This document shows positions 1-11,215 of a DNA stretch of 64,000 nucleotides, one piece after another. Below the pieces are notes generated by a model that was not told the DNA's origin, did no database searches, and worked only from the letters and a program-made list of their open reading frames with translations. The stretch comes from Burkholderiales bacterium (GTDB taxonomy: Bacteria > Pseudomonadota > Gammaproteobacteria > Burkholderiales > Burkholderiaceae_C): positions 40,845 through 104,844 of the forward strand of contig RXJW01000064.1 in assembly GCA_003963005.1 (NCBI GenBank), read 5' to 3'. The first letter of the stretch is position 1. Every line of letters starts with the position of its first letter. The translations under genes were made by a program, and so were the position numbers.

Positions 1-1377
1 GCCTCGGTTGGCGTGAAGACCATGACCTGGCTGGAGAACCGGTTCCCGACCGCGTTCGACGCCTACAAGGTCCACATGGCCGAGTACTACGCGCCCAAGA
101 ACTTCAACTGGTGGTACATCTTCGGTTCGCTGGCGCTGCTGGTGCTGGTCATCCAGATCGTCACCGGCATCTTCCTGGTGATGCACTACAAGCCCGACGC
201 CAACCTCGCGTTTGCCTCGGTCGAGTACATCATGCGAGATGTGCCCTGGGGCTGGCTGATCCGCTACATGCACAGCACCGGCGCCTCGGCCTTCTTCGTC
301 GTGGTCTACCTGCACATGTTCCGGGGCCTGATCTACGGCAGCTACCGCAAGCCGCGTGAGCTGGTCTGGATCTTCGGTTGCGCGATCTTCCTGTGCCTGA
401 TGGCAGAAGCCTTCATGGGCTACCTGCTGCCCTGGGGCCAAATGTCCTACTGGGGCGCCCAGGTCATCGTGAACCTGTTCGCCGCCGTCCCCTTCGTCGG
501 CAACGACCTGGCCCTGATGATCCGCGGCGACTACGTCGTCGGTGACGCCACGCTGAACCGCTTCTTCAGCTTCCACGTCATCGCCGTGCCGCTGGTGCTG
601 CTGGGCCTGGTGGTGGCTCACCTGCTGGCGCTGCACGACGTGGGCTCGAACAACCCGGACGGTGTCGAGGTCAAGAAGGGCCCGAAGGACACCCTGGGCC
701 GCCCGCTGGATGCCGTGCCCTTCCATCCGTACTACACGGTGCACGACATCTACGCGGCCTGCCTGTTCCTGATCGTGTTCACGTCCATCGTGTTCTTCGC
801 GCCGGAACTGGGCGGGTACTTCCTCGAGTACAACAACTTCATCCCGGCCGACCCGCTCAAGACCCCGGCGCACATCGCCCCGGTCTGGTACTTCACGCCG
901 TTCTACTCGATGCTGCGCGCCACGACGGACGTGATGGTCAACGTGCTGTGCGGCGTCATCGGCGTGGCAGCCGTGGTGAGTTTCCTGAAGGGCAAGTTCG
1001 GCGGCGCTGCCAAGGTGGCGCTGCTGGTGGCCGCCGCGGTGCTGGTCTTCCTGCTCAAGGTCTTCGATGCGAAGTTCTGGGGCGTGGTCGTGATGGGTGG
1101 CGCGGTCGTCATCCTGTTCTTCCTGCCCTGGCTGGACCACAGCCCGGTCAAGTCGATCCGCTACCGGCCGAGCTGGCACAAGGTCGTGTACGCCGTGTTC
1201 GTCGTGTTCTTCCTGTGGCTGGGCTATCTCGGCATCCAGCCGCCCAGCGACATGGGTACGCTGGTGGCCCAGGCCGGCACGCTGTTCTACTTCGGCTTCT
1301 TCCTGCTGATGCCGTGGTGGAGCCGTCTCGGCACGCCCAAGGCCGTGCCTGACCGTGTGACCTTCCACGCCCACTGA
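1..1377 (+). CDS. petB: Cytochrome b subunit of ubiquinol-cytochrome c reductase (bc1), 5' end probably outside window
   Basis: Membrane core of the bc1 complex: it oxidises ubiquinol at the Qo site and passes electrons through two b hemes to the Qi site. About eight hydrophobic helices are visible. The fused N- and C-terminal halves give at least 454 residues, the full-length bacterial form. The Qo-site motif reads PVWY rather than the mitochondrial PEWY. The reading frame is open to the left edge; a GTG at 13 and an ATG at 22 exist, but relatives carry a short N-terminal extension before TWLENRFP, so I infer that the start lies outside. petC follows after 20 bases, so the two are one operon; the Rieske gene petA would be expected just upstream. 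Confidence 0.96.
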   Translation, partial: ASVGVKTMTWLENRFPTAFDAYKVHMAEYYAPKNFNWWYIFGSLALLVLVIQIVTGIFLVMHYKPDANLAFASVEYIMRDVPWGWLIRYMHSTGASAFFVVVYLHMFRGLIYGSYRKPRELVWIFGCAIFLCLMAEAFMGYLLPWGQMSYWGAQVIVNLFAAVPFVGNDLALMIRGDYVVGDATLNRFFSFHVIAVPLVLLGLVVAHLLALHDVGSNNPDGVEVKKGPKDTLGRPLDAVPFHPYYTVHDIYAACLFLIVFTSIVFFAPELGGYFLEYNNFIPADPLKTPAHIAPVWYFTPFYSMLRATTDVMVNVLCGVIGVAAVVSFLKGKFGGAAKVALLVAAAVLVFLLKVFDAKFWGVVVMGGAVVILFFLPWLDHSPVKSIRYRPSWHKVVYAVFVVFFLWLGYLGIQPPSDMGTLVAQAGTLFYFGFFLLMPWWSRLGTPKAVPDRVTFHAH

Positions 1378-1397
1378 GCCGCGGAGCAACGACACCA

Positions 1398-2168
1398 ATG
1401 AAAAAGCTGATCGCCATCCTGCTGGCCTCGTTGAGCCTGGCTGGTGCCGCCCACGCCTCCGGCGGCGGCATCGAATGGGACAAGTTCCCCAAGGAAAAGA
1501 TGTCGGACAAGGCCGCGCTGCAGCATGGCGCCAAGCTGTTCGTCAACTACTGCCTGAACTGCCACTCGGCGGCCTACATGCGCTACAACCGTCTGCGCGA
1601 CATCGGCCTGTCGGAAGCGGACGTCAAGAACAACCTGCTGTTCGCGGCCGAGAAGGTCGGCGAAACGATGAAGGTCAGCCTTGACGCGAAGGACGCCAAG
1701 GCCTGGTTCGGTGCCAATCCGCCGGACCTGACCGTCATCGCCCGCTCGCGCGCCGATGGTGCCAAGGGTTCGGGTGCCGACTACCTCTACACCTACATGC
1801 GGAACTTCTACCGCGACGACACGACGGCGACGGGCTGGAACAACCTCGCCTTCCCGCGCGCCGCGATGCCGCACGTGCTGTGGGAACTGCAGGGCCAGCG
1901 TGCCGCCAAGTTCAATGAAGTGGCAGACCCGCACGACCACGACAAGAAGATCCACGTCTTTGCCGGCTATGAGCAACTCACGCCCGGCACGCTGACCGAG
2001 CGCCAGTACGACGACACCATCGCCGATCTGGTCGCCTACCTGCAGTGGATGGGCGAGCCGGCCCAGGGCCAGCGCTTCCAGCTGGGCGTCATCGTGCTGA
2101 TGTTCCTCGGCTTCCTGACCGTGTTCGCCTGGCGCCTGAATGCGTCGTACTGGAAGGACGTGAAGTAA
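1398..2168 (+). CDS. petC: Cytochrome c1 of the bc1 complex
   Basis: Periplasmic c-type heme subunit that takes electrons from the Rieske protein and hands them to soluble cytochrome c. The 256-residue protein starts with a Sec signal peptide (MKKLIAILLASLSLAGAAHA), has one heme-attachment motif CLNCH near residue 52, a candidate axial Met in AAMPHVLWE, and a single C-terminal anchor helix before the basic tail NASYWKDVK. It lies 20 bases after petB with a GGAG-like site upstream of the ATG. An intrinsic terminator follows, so petB-petC forms the end of the operon. Confidence 0.96.
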   Translation: MKKLIAILLASLSLAGAAHASGGGIEWDKFPKEKMSDKAALQHGAKLFVNYCLNCHSAAYMRYNRLRDIGLSEADVKNNLLFAAEKVGETMKVSLDAKDAKAWFGANPPDLTVIARSRADGAKGSGADYLYTYMRNFYRDDTTATGWNNLAFPRAAMPHVLWELQGQRAAKFNEVADPHDHDKKIHVFAGYEQLTPGTLTERQYDDTIADLVAYLQWMGEPAQGQRFQLGVIVLMFLGFLTVFAWRLNASYWKDVK

Positions 2169-2210
2169 TTCTGCGAGTCCCGACGCCGCCAGCCAGGCGG
2201 TGTCGAACCA

Positions 2211-2252
2211 CGCAGTGGGGAGCGTCGAGCGACCCACTGCGTTTGCTTTTTC
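2211..2252 (+). terminator. Intrinsic terminator after petC
   Basis: A perfect 9-bp stem (CGCAGTGGG at 2211-2219, CCCACTGCG at 2233-2241) with a 13-base loop is followed by a T-rich run up to 2252. It separates the pet operon from sspA. Confidence 0.85.
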
Positions 2253-2309
2253 GGCGCAGCCTCGGCCCGCGCCTGTGTTTGATTGACTGACCCCTCGGGA
2301 GCCCAAGCC

Positions 2310-2927
2310 ATGATGGTCCTCTACTCCGGTACCACCGACCCCTACTCGCACCGCTGCCGCTTCGTGCTGTTCGAGAAAGGCATGGACTTCGAAATCCGTG
2401 ACGTCGACCTGTTTGCCAAGCCGGAAGACATCGCGCTGATGAACCCGTACAACGAGGTGCCCATCCTGGTGGAGCGCGACCTCATCCTGTACGAATCGCA
2501 CATCATCAACGAGTACATCGACGAGCGTTTCCCGCATCCGCAGCTGATGCCCGGCGACCCGGTCGCCCGTGCCCGCGTGCGCCTGTTCCTGCTGAATTTC
2601 GAGAAGGAGCTGTTCGCCCACGTGAACGTGCTCGAAGGCCGCGGGGCCACGACCAAGGCGACCGACAAGCAGCTCGAAAAGGCCCGCTCGCAGATCCGCG
2701 ATCGCCTGACCCAGCTCGCGCCGATCTTCCTGAAGAACAAGTACATGCTCGGCGACGACTTCTCGATGCTCGACGTGGCCATCGCTCCGCTGCTGTGGCG
2801 CCTGGACTACTACGGCATCGACATGTCCAAGAACGCGCTGCCGCTGCTGAAGTACGCCGAACGCATCTTCAGCCGCCCGGCGTACATCGAGGCGCTGACG
2901 CCGTCCGAAAAGGTCATGCGCCGATAA
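2310..2927 (+). CDS. sspA: Stringent starvation protein A (GST-fold, RNA polymerase-associated)
   Basis: SspA binds RNA polymerase and modulates transcription under starvation and stress; it has a glutathione S-transferase fold without the catalytic role. The N-terminal thioredoxin-like half begins VLYSGTTDPYSHRCRFVL and carries the cis-Pro segment NEVPIL; an all-helical half follows from about residue 85. The length (205 residues) suits the family. The ATG at 2310 is preferred over the in-frame TTG at 2283 because it gives the family's usual N-terminus; the ATG at 2313 is equally possible. Placement between petBC and sspB is the standard Burkholderiales order. Confidence 0.93.
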   Translation: MMVLYSGTTDPYSHRCRFVLFEKGMDFEIRDVDLFAKPEDIALMNPYNEVPILVERDLILYESHIINEYIDERFPHPQLMPGDPVARARVRLFLLNFEKELFAHVNVLEGRGATTKATDKQLEKARSQIRDRLTQLAPIFLKNKYMLGDDFSMLDVAIAPLLWRLDYYGIDMSKNALPLLKYAERIFSRPAYIEALTPSEKVMRR

Positions 2928-2934
2928 AAGGCCC

Positions 2935-3018
2935 TCCCCGTACGCGCTTCGCGCGCCCCCTCAAGGGGGCACTCCCGGCCGACCGGCGGAGCCGGATCGG
3001 CGGGAGTTGCTGGGTTTA
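2935..3018. repeat. Palindromic intergenic repeat between sspA and sspB
   Basis: The gap holds three nested or adjacent inverted repeats: GCGCGCTTCGCGCGC-like (around 2943), CCCCCTCAAGGGGG (around 2957) and a longer imperfect one built on CCGGCGGAGCCGG, ending in TTGCTGGGTTTAGCG. From memory this resembles a dispersed REP-like element common in intergenic DNA of Comamonadaceae and relatives. No second full copy was found in the window. Confidence 0.6.
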
Positions 3019-3048
3019 GCGTGTGTTTTGGCCAAGAGGCTGTAGTAC

Positions 3049-3555
3049 ATGGACAAATCGCAAGGCCAAGACGGTGGGGCAGGGGGCACGTCCACCCGCC
3101 CGTACCTGATCCGCGCGCTGCACGACTGGTGCACGGACAACGGCTTCACGCCCTACATCGCGGTGCACGTCGACCGCTCGGTGCAGGTGCCGATGGAGTA
3201 CGTGTCCAACAACGAGATCGTGCTGAACATCGGTTTCGATGCGACCAGCGGCCTCGATCTGGGCAATGACTTCATCCAGTTCAAGGCTCGCTTCGGGGGT
3301 GTGGCCCGCGAGATCATCGTGCCGGTGGACCACGTCGTGGCCATCTACGCCCGTGAAAACGGCCAGGGCATGGCCTTCCCCGCACCCGAGCCACTCGCCG
3401 ACGGGGCGCCCGTGGCCCCCGTGCCGGCCAAGCCCGAAGCGCCCCGGCGCAGCGGCCTGCGGCTGGCCAGCGAGACACCGGAAGACGACGGCGACGACAC
3501 GCCGCCGGAGTCACCGAGCGGCGGGCCGCGGCCTTCGCTCAAGCGGGTGAAGTGA
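3049..3555 (+). CDS. sspB: ClpXP protease specificity-enhancing factor SspB
   Basis: Adaptor that tethers ssrA-tagged and other substrates to ClpXP. The 168-residue protein has the conserved substrate-binding domain in residues 1-110 (TRPYLIRALHDWCTDNGFTPYI, then NNEIVLNIG and IIVPVDHVVAIYARE). An acidic, Pro-rich flexible linker follows, and the short C-terminal ClpX-binding tail is RPSLKRVK. The layout of domain, disordered linker and basic tail is the family's normal architecture. It lies 121 bases after sspA, separated by a palindromic repeat, so the pair may be partly uncoupled. Confidence 0.93.
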   Translation: MDKSQGQDGGAGGTSTRPYLIRALHDWCTDNGFTPYIAVHVDRSVQVPMEYVSNNEIVLNIGFDATSGLDLGNDFIQFKARFGGVAREIIVPVDHVVAIYARENGQGMAFPAPEPLADGAPVAPVPAKPEAPRRSGLRLASETPEDDGDDTPPESPSGGPRPSLKRVK

Positions 3556-3560
3556 GCGCC

Positions 3561-3566
3561 TAGAAT
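3561..3566 (+). promoter_or_regulatory. Likely -10 element for tRNA-Thr
   Basis: TAGAAT lies 17 bases before the mature tRNA 5' end, a good place for a -10 hexamer. I cannot point to a convincing -35. Confidence 0.4.
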
Positions 3567-3583
3567 CACGCCTTCAGTTCTTC

Positions 3584-3659
3584 GCCGGCTTAGCTCAGTT
3601 GGTAGAGCAACCGCCTTGTAAGCGGTAGGTCATCAGTTCGAATCCGATAGCCGGCACCA
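3584..3659 (+). tRNA. thrT: tRNA-Thr (anticodon UGU)
   Basis: A complete 76-base cloverleaf can be drawn. The acceptor is GCCGGCT/AGCCGGC, the D arm GCTC/GAGC, and the anticodon stem ACCGC/GCGGT with loop CTTGTAA, so the anticodon is TGT at 3617-3619. The T loop is TTCGAAT and CCA is encoded at 3657-3659. The T stem ATCAG/CCGAT contains one A-C mismatch. A terminator-like hairpin follows at once. Confidence 0.95.
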
Positions 3660-3663
3660 GTTC

Positions 3664-3703
3664 AGGACCCCACCGCCCCGCGGCGCTGGGGTCCTGTCAT
3701 TTC
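3664..3703 (+). terminator. Terminator-like hairpin after tRNA-Thr
   Basis: A perfect 9-bp stem (AGGACCCCA at 3664-3672, TGGGGTCCT at 3687-3695) with a GC-rich loop follows the tRNA. The trailing T run is short (CATTTCT), so termination may be weak. It overlaps the stop codon of the convergent DUF721 gene and could serve both directions. Confidence 0.6.
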
Positions 3704-4035
3704 TGGATCAGCCGGATGCGGATGCGGCCGGGCAGGCCTGCCTGGGCCAGCAGGGCTTCCAGGCGCGGCAGCAGCTGGCGCAGTTTGGCGGCGACCGCGG
3801 CGTTGGCGGCCAGCAGGCTCCAGCCGTCTTCGTCGAGCGGCCCGGGCTGCAGGCTGTCGGCGAGGCTGCCGGGCAGGGCCGGCGTGATCAGCCGCAGCCG
3901 GCGGCGCGACCCCTCCAGCCGCTCGCTCAGGCGCGCCAGCGCGGCGTGCTCGCGCAGGGCCTCGCCCACCGGCGTGGGTGCCGGGATGCTGGCGCGAGGC
4001 ACTTTGGGCGGCAGGTAGCGCGGTGGCGACGACAT
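3697..4035 (-). CDS. DUF721 family protein (DciA-like)
   Basis: Small protein of 112 residues from the ATG at 4035; the frame extends further upstream, but those residues do not look coded. The pattern matches DUF721: an N-terminal helix-rich part ([19 protein letters not shown]), then [23 protein letters not shown] and a strand RIRIRLI. Distant members include DciA, the helicase loader of bacteria lacking DnaC. It is divergent from secA, a common arrangement in Burkholderiales. DciA function is inferred from family and not shown by any residue here. Confidence 0.75.
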   Translation of the reverse strand: MSSPPRYLPPKVPRASIPAPTPVGEALREHAALARLSERLEGSRRRLRLITPALPGSLADSLQPGPLDEDGWSLLAANAAVAAKLRQLLPRLEALLAQAGLPGRIRIRLIQK

Positions 4036-4227
4036 GCCGGCAGTGTATGCAGCCCCAGCGGCCCGGGGGATGGGCGGCGGATGTCCGCTGCTAAACTGCG
4101 CCGTTTTGCGCGACCGGGCAAGTTCGTCTTGCAATGCTTGGCCGCGCCCTCAGATTCGCGCCCTCAGTCACGCGTCACTGCCGGTCGGATTGTCCGCCGG
4201 CGTCAGCGCAGCACCCAGACCTGCAGC

Positions 4228-6972
<2,745 letters not shown>

Positions 6973-6991
6973 GCCTGGCCCCAACGCGCTG

Positions 6992-7018
6992 ACGGGCCGG
7001 TCTGACCGGCCCGTTTTT
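6992..7018 (+). terminator. Intrinsic terminator after secA
   Basis: Perfect 9-bp stem ACGGGCCGG (6992-7000) / CCGGCCCGT (7006-7014), 5-base loop, then TTTT. Classical form. Confidence 0.9.
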
Positions 7019-7196
7019 CTTGGGCCGCCGCCCGCCGCACCCCACCCATCTGGGGGGAAGACCGTGTGTTTGAGCACAAGCTGTACCCCGCTCCACATGC
7101 CTGGGGGGTGCTCGTGCGTCAAGGACCCCCCTAGAGTGGAGTACAGGCCCTGGAAAAAGCCAGGGTAATGACTGATAGAGAACCAGAAAGCCCGTG

Positions 7197-7745
7197 ATGA
7201 AAACCTTGTCCGCTGCCCTCGCCGCCCTCAGCCTGGTCGTTGCCAGCGCCGCGTCGGCGGCTCCCGTGACCATCAGCGTGCAGCAAAGCGCGGTGGATGG
7301 TTATGCGGCAGACCTCTTCTCTGGCGACTCGACGCCCTTCAGCGATCAGCACACGTTCAGCGTCGGCAGCCCGACGACGCTGTCCGGCCAGATCCGCACG
7401 GTCATCGTCGACGGTGACCCGACGGCCACGACGCCTTACCTGGACATCACGTCCGTCTACCTGGAATCGACCACCGGCACGCGCATCGACTTCTTCGAGA
7501 CGGTCGGCTTCAACTGGGCGCGAGGCCAAAGCGGTGTCGAGGTCTGGGACCTGTCCACCGTGCAGCTCGCTGCCGGCCAGTGGACGCTGTTCGTCAACGG
7601 CTTCGGCATCAACGACAAGGGTGCCGACGGCTACGCCGGCCGCCTGACGGGCACTGCCGCTGACCTGCCGGAACCGGCTGCCCTGGCCCTGGTGGCAGCG
7701 GCGCTGGCGGCCGTCGGCCTGAGCCGCCGCCGTCGCAACGCCTGA
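7197..7745 (+). CDS. PEP-CTERM sorted exported protein
   Basis: Exported protein of 182 residues with an N-terminal Sec signal peptide (MKTLSAALAALSLVVASAASA) and a C-terminal PEP-CTERM signal: the motif LPEPAALAL, a hydrophobic segment and the arginine cluster RRRRN. PEP-CTERM proteins are handled by an exosortase and usually end up on the surface or in extracellular matrix. The central region is beta-rich and resembles no domain I can name. The ATG at 7197 is taken over the GTG at 7194. A second PEP-CTERM gene follows 30 bases later, so they are probably co-transcribed. Confidence 0.85.
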   Translation: MKTLSAALAALSLVVASAASAAPVTISVQQSAVDGYAADLFSGDSTPFSDQHTFSVGSPTTLSGQIRTVIVDGDPTATTPYLDITSVYLESTTGTRIDFFETVGFNWARGQSGVEVWDLSTVQLAAGQWTLFVNGFGINDKGADGYAGRLTGTAADLPEPAALALVAAALAAVGLSRRRRNA

Positions 7746-7775
7746 GCCCCACACTGGTCCCTTTTCGGAAGCGTC

Positions 7776-8447
7776 ATGCACAAGCACATCTCCCTGATCG
7801 CGCTCGCCACGGCCGGCCTTGCTGCCCAGGCTGCGACGGTCGACATCACCTACCTGGGCAAGGACACCAGCTCCCCGGTCATCCGCACCTCGGAGACCGG
7901 TCAGGTTGCCGCCGGCGTGCTGAACTACACCGACGCTGCGTCGGGCAGCTTCCTGGCCTTCTGCATCGAGCCGGCCCAGCCGAATGCGCCCAAGTCGTTC
8001 GGCGCCCAGACCTATGCGGTCGGCAGCTTCACGGGTTCGCAGGAGACGCTGCTGCAAGGCCTGTTCTCCAGCACCTACGGTTCGCTGCAGACGGCCAACG
8101 ACAAGGCCGCCTTCCAGCTGGCGGTGTGGGAAATCACCCGCGAGACCTCCGGTACGCTGGACGTCTCGCTCAACGCAGGCAGCTTCTACCTGCAGCCGGC
8201 CAACAGCACGGCTTCCGCGCAAGCCACCGCCGCCACGCTGGCCAGCCTGGCGAACGGCTACCTGGGTGCGGCACAGTCGTACCAGGGCGCTGCCCTGTAC
8301 ACGCTCACACGGCTGAGCAATGCGACCTACCAGGATCTGGTCGTCGCGGCGCCGGTGACGGCCGTCCCGGAGCCGCAGAGCTACGCCCTGCTGCTGGGCG
8401 GGCTGGGCCTCGTCGGCGTGATGGCACGCCGCCGCCTGCCACGCTGA
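7776..8447 (+). CDS. PEP-CTERM sorted exported protein
   Basis: Exported 223-residue protein. It has a short signal peptide ending AAQAA, a middle region with the phrase SGSFLAFCIEP and a later segment KAAFQLAVWEITRE. That pattern recurs in PEP-CTERM proteins resembling the thioester (TQXA) type of domain, with a Cys followed later by an AVWE-like stretch. The C-terminal sorting signal is VPEPQSYALLL plus a hydrophobic segment and RRRLPR. It is second in a two-gene unit and a terminator follows. The relation to thioester domains is a suggestion only. Confidence 0.85.
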   Translation: MHKHISLIALATAGLAAQAATVDITYLGKDTSSPVIRTSETGQVAAGVLNYTDAASGSFLAFCIEPAQPNAPKSFGAQTYAVGSFTGSQETLLQGLFSSTYGSLQTANDKAAFQLAVWEITRETSGTLDVSLNAGSFYLQPANSTASAQATAATLASLANGYLGAAQSYQGAALYTLTRLSNATYQDLVVAAPVTAVPEPQSYALLLGGLGLVGVMARRRLPR

Positions 8448-8479
8448 CCGGTTGCACCGCGCACAGCGCGAGCATTGCG

Positions 8480-8504
8480 GGGCTCCTTCGGGAGCCCATT
8501 TTCT
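8480..8504 (+). terminator. Intrinsic terminator after the PEP-CTERM pair
   Basis: 7-bp stem GGGCTCC (8480-8486) / GGAGCCC (8491-8497) with a TTCG tetraloop, then ATTTTCTT. Confidence 0.85.
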
Positions 8505-8620
8505 TGGGGCTGCTGCGTCATGCCCGACAGTCACTGAGGGGGCCGAAGCGCGATGGGTGACGCCACTGGCGCGGCAGAGGGCCATGCATGCCCTTGAGGC
8601 CACCCACAGCGCATGGGCGG

Positions 8621-11215
8621 CTACGCCCCCAGCGGCAGGGTCGGCGTGTGCGCCTGATCCGGCGCCAGCGTCGGCCCGAGCTCCGCTGGAGCGTGGAGCA
8701 ACTGCCGAACCAATGCTGCCAGCTTCCGGGGCGCCAGCGGCTTGTGTGCGACGTACACCCCGGCCAGCGCGGCCTGGCCCGTGACAGTCCCGTCCAGATC
8801 GCCCGTCACCAGCAACGCCGGCAGCGCAGGCGACGCCAAGCCGTCGCGCAGCCGCGCAACTTCGGTCAAGCCGTCGGTGTTGTCCAGGTGCAGGTCGGTG
8901 ATGATGAGATGCGGCTGCAGGGACTGTTCAGCGGCGCTGGCGAGCACCGCCTGGGCCTCAGGGCCTGCGCAGACCCGGTAGCCCCAGCTCTGCAGCAGCG
9001 CTGCCATCGCGTCGCGCACGTCGGCGTCGTTCTCCAGGACTGCCACGACAGCGCCATCGGCCGCGGCTGATTGCTCCTCGGTGGCGGCAGTGGGTGCAGG
9101 CGCTGCTGTGCTCAGCGGCAGTGTCAGGCTCACGCAGGTGCCGTGGCCCGGCGCGGACTTGAGTGTCAGCTCGTGCCCGAGCAGCTCTGCCGCGCGCCGC
9201 ACAATGGACAAGCCAATGCCCAGGCCCTCAGCGGCCTTCGTCGGGTTCAGCCGCACGTAGTCGCGGAACACCTCGTCGATCTTGTCGGGCGGGATGCCTG
9301 GCCCGCTGTCCTGCACGCTCAGGCGCACCTGCTCGCCCACAGTCTCGATGCCCACCCGAACGTCACCCCGGTCGGTGTACTTGATCGCGTTGGAGACTAC
9401 GTTGAACAGCATGCGGCGCAGCAGGTGGCGGTCCGACGTGATGTGCACTTCCACGGGCGCGGCTTGCAGCGTCAAGCCCTTGCGGTGGGCCAGCGGGCCG
9501 AAGTGCAGCATCACCTCCTGCATCAGCTCGCCCAGGGGCACCTCGCCGAGCTGCGGCGTGTAGTGCCCGCCGTCCAGGCGACCCAGGTCCATCAGCTCGT
9601 CCAGCATGTCGCTGAGCGACGCCGTGCTGCGCCGCACGCTTTGGAGCCACGCGGAAAAGCGCGCGGGCTCCTGCTGTGCGGTGCCGCCGAGTTCGGCCAG
9701 CATGCCCAGGGCATGTGCCGGTTGGCGCAGGTCGTGGCAGGCGGCGGCCAGCAGCCGGATGCGGGTGGCACTGCGCTGCTCCAGCTCGCTGTTGCGCTGT
9801 GCCAGCTGGGCAGAGACGCGAGCAAGCCGACGGCTCTGGCGCATGGCGAGGGCCATCGCCGTGCCGGCGGCGGCCACGCCGGCAGCCGCCATCGCAAACG
9901 CCAGGATCCAGCCGCGCTGGCGCTCGGCCTGAAGTTCGGCGTCCGCTCTGAGCTGGGCATTCTCCTTGTCCTTGAGGGCGACGTTGAGCTGTTCTTGGGT
10001 CTGCACGCGTGCACTCTCGTTGGCCCGAAGCGCTGCGTCCTGTATTGCCGCGATCATTTGCTTGCTCGCACGCAGTGCCAGATCGAGTCGGCCATAGCTC
10101 TCGTAGAACTCGGCAATGGCCTCGATGGTCTGGGGGCGCCTCACGGCACGGTCGGGGGCGGATGTGAACAGCTCGGTGATGCGCTGCACTTCCCGCTCGC
10201 CCGCGGCGAAGGCCTCGGCGCTATTCACGCGGGCGTAGCCCTTCAAGAGCCAGGTGCTGCGGCTGATGATGGCGGTGGGCTCCGTCAAGGTGTAATTTCT
10301 GCTTTCTTCCATCAGCGCGACCGCCTGCCGTATCTTGTTCAATGCCAGCAAGTACTTGGCAAACGACAGAAGATTCATCGCCGTCTGGTCGGGCGGCATC
10401 ACCCCCATGCGAAGCCTGATCAGGGCTTTTTCCATGTGCTTCATGGCTTCTGCGTGGGCGCCGGCACGGAAGGCAACGATCGCTTGGTTTGAGAAAAGAT
10501 CCGCAGCCAAATTGGGGAAATCGTCGATCTCGAACTCGCGCTCGGCCCGGTCGAGCCACCTCTTGGGTGCCGTGGCGTTGGGATCTGCAATGAGCTCCAG
10601 GTCTGACATTCGCAGCAGCCTGTGCGCGCGTTGAAAACCAGCGATCGCGTAGTCGAACTGCTTTGACATGAGGGCCGCGGCCTCGGCCCGACGGTCGGAC
10701 ACCCATGGGGCCACGACCTGCTTCTCCAGCACGTAAAAGAGTCGTCCTTGGTCTCCGAGTTCATTCGCCAAGGCCTCCAACTCTGAGGCCGGAATCTCGC
10801 TTGGGCAGGTTGAGTCGATCCAGGCCCAAGTCGTTGACACGCCCAAGTCGAACAACTCCCGTCGATAGGCTTTCCCTCCCGATCGGGCCAATTCCACGTA
10901 TCGCGTGAACAACGGGCAATCGTCAGGGCTTCGCGATGGTTTCGTGGCGAAGTAGCGAGCAGCAGCTTGCAGTTGCGCTCGTGTGTCTGCCTGGGCCGAC
11001 GTCAATTCGAGAGCTCGTTTTGCCTTGGCGAAGGCTTCATTGATGTTCCGGTACTGATCGGCGTCCCACCCCATGACGAAACGCTCGCGCCATTCGCTGT
11101 CAACAGCCGGCGGTCTCGCGTCCCCCACTGCCATGGCTGCGGGTAGCGGGACGAGCATGGCAGCTATGACATGCCACCGAACGCGGTCGAGTGCATCACG
11201 AACCCAAGTCGTCAT
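8621..11215 (-). CDS. Hybrid sensor histidine kinase, HDLRQP type, with C-terminal receiver
   Basis: Membrane sensor kinase of 864 residues. An N-terminal signal or anchor (residues 10-30) is followed by a long alpha-helical, probably periplasmic region (about 40-410) that looks like degenerate TPR repeats. A transmembrane helix lies near 435-455. The phospho-acceptor box is HDLRQP (His494), in place of the usual HEIRTP. The ATPase domain has NAIKYTDRGD, DSGPGIPPD and GLGIGLSI. The receiver domain has phospho-acceptor Asp774 (IITDLHLDN) and Lys in AHKPL. No separate response regulator is adjacent. The ATG overlaps the stop of a small upstream frame by ATGA. Confidence 0.9.
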   Translation of the reverse strand: MTTWVRDALDRVRWHVIAAMLVPLPAAMAVGDARPPAVDSEWRERFVMGWDADQYRNINEAFAKAKRALELTSAQADTRAQLQAAARYFATKPSRSPDDCPLFTRYVELARSGGKAYRRELFDLGVSTTWAWIDSTCPSEIPASELEALANELGDQGRLFYVLEKQVVAPWVSDRRAEAAALMSKQFDYAIAGFQRAHRLLRMSDLELIADPNATAPKRWLDRAEREFEIDDFPNLAADLFSNQAIVAFRAGAHAEAMKHMEKALIRLRMGVMPPDQTAMNLLSFAKYLLALNKIRQAVALMEESRNYTLTEPTAIISRSTWLLKGYARVNSAEAFAAGEREVQRITELFTSAPDRAVRRPQTIEAIAEFYESYGRLDLALRASKQMIAAIQDAALRANESARVQTQEQLNVALKDKENAQLRADAELQAERQRGWILAFAMAAAGVAAAGTAMALAMRQSRRLARVSAQLAQRNSELEQRSATRIRLLAAACHDLRQPAHALGMLAELGGTAQQEPARFSAWLQSVRRSTASLSDMLDELMDLGRLDGGHYTPQLGEVPLGELMQEVMLHFGPLAHRKGLTLQAAPVEVHITSDRHLLRRMLFNVVSNAIKYTDRGDVRVGIETVGEQVRLSVQDSGPGIPPDKIDEVFRDYVRLNPTKAAEGLGIGLSIVRRAAELLGHELTLKSAPGHGTCVSLTLPLSTAAPAPTAATEEQSAAADGAVVAVLENDADVRDAMAALLQSWGYRVCAGPEAQAVLASAAEQSLQPHLIITDLHLDNTDGLTEVARLRDGLASPALPALLVTGDLDGTVTGQAALAGVYVAHKPLAPRKLAALVRQLLHAPAELGPTLAPDQAHTPTLPLGA

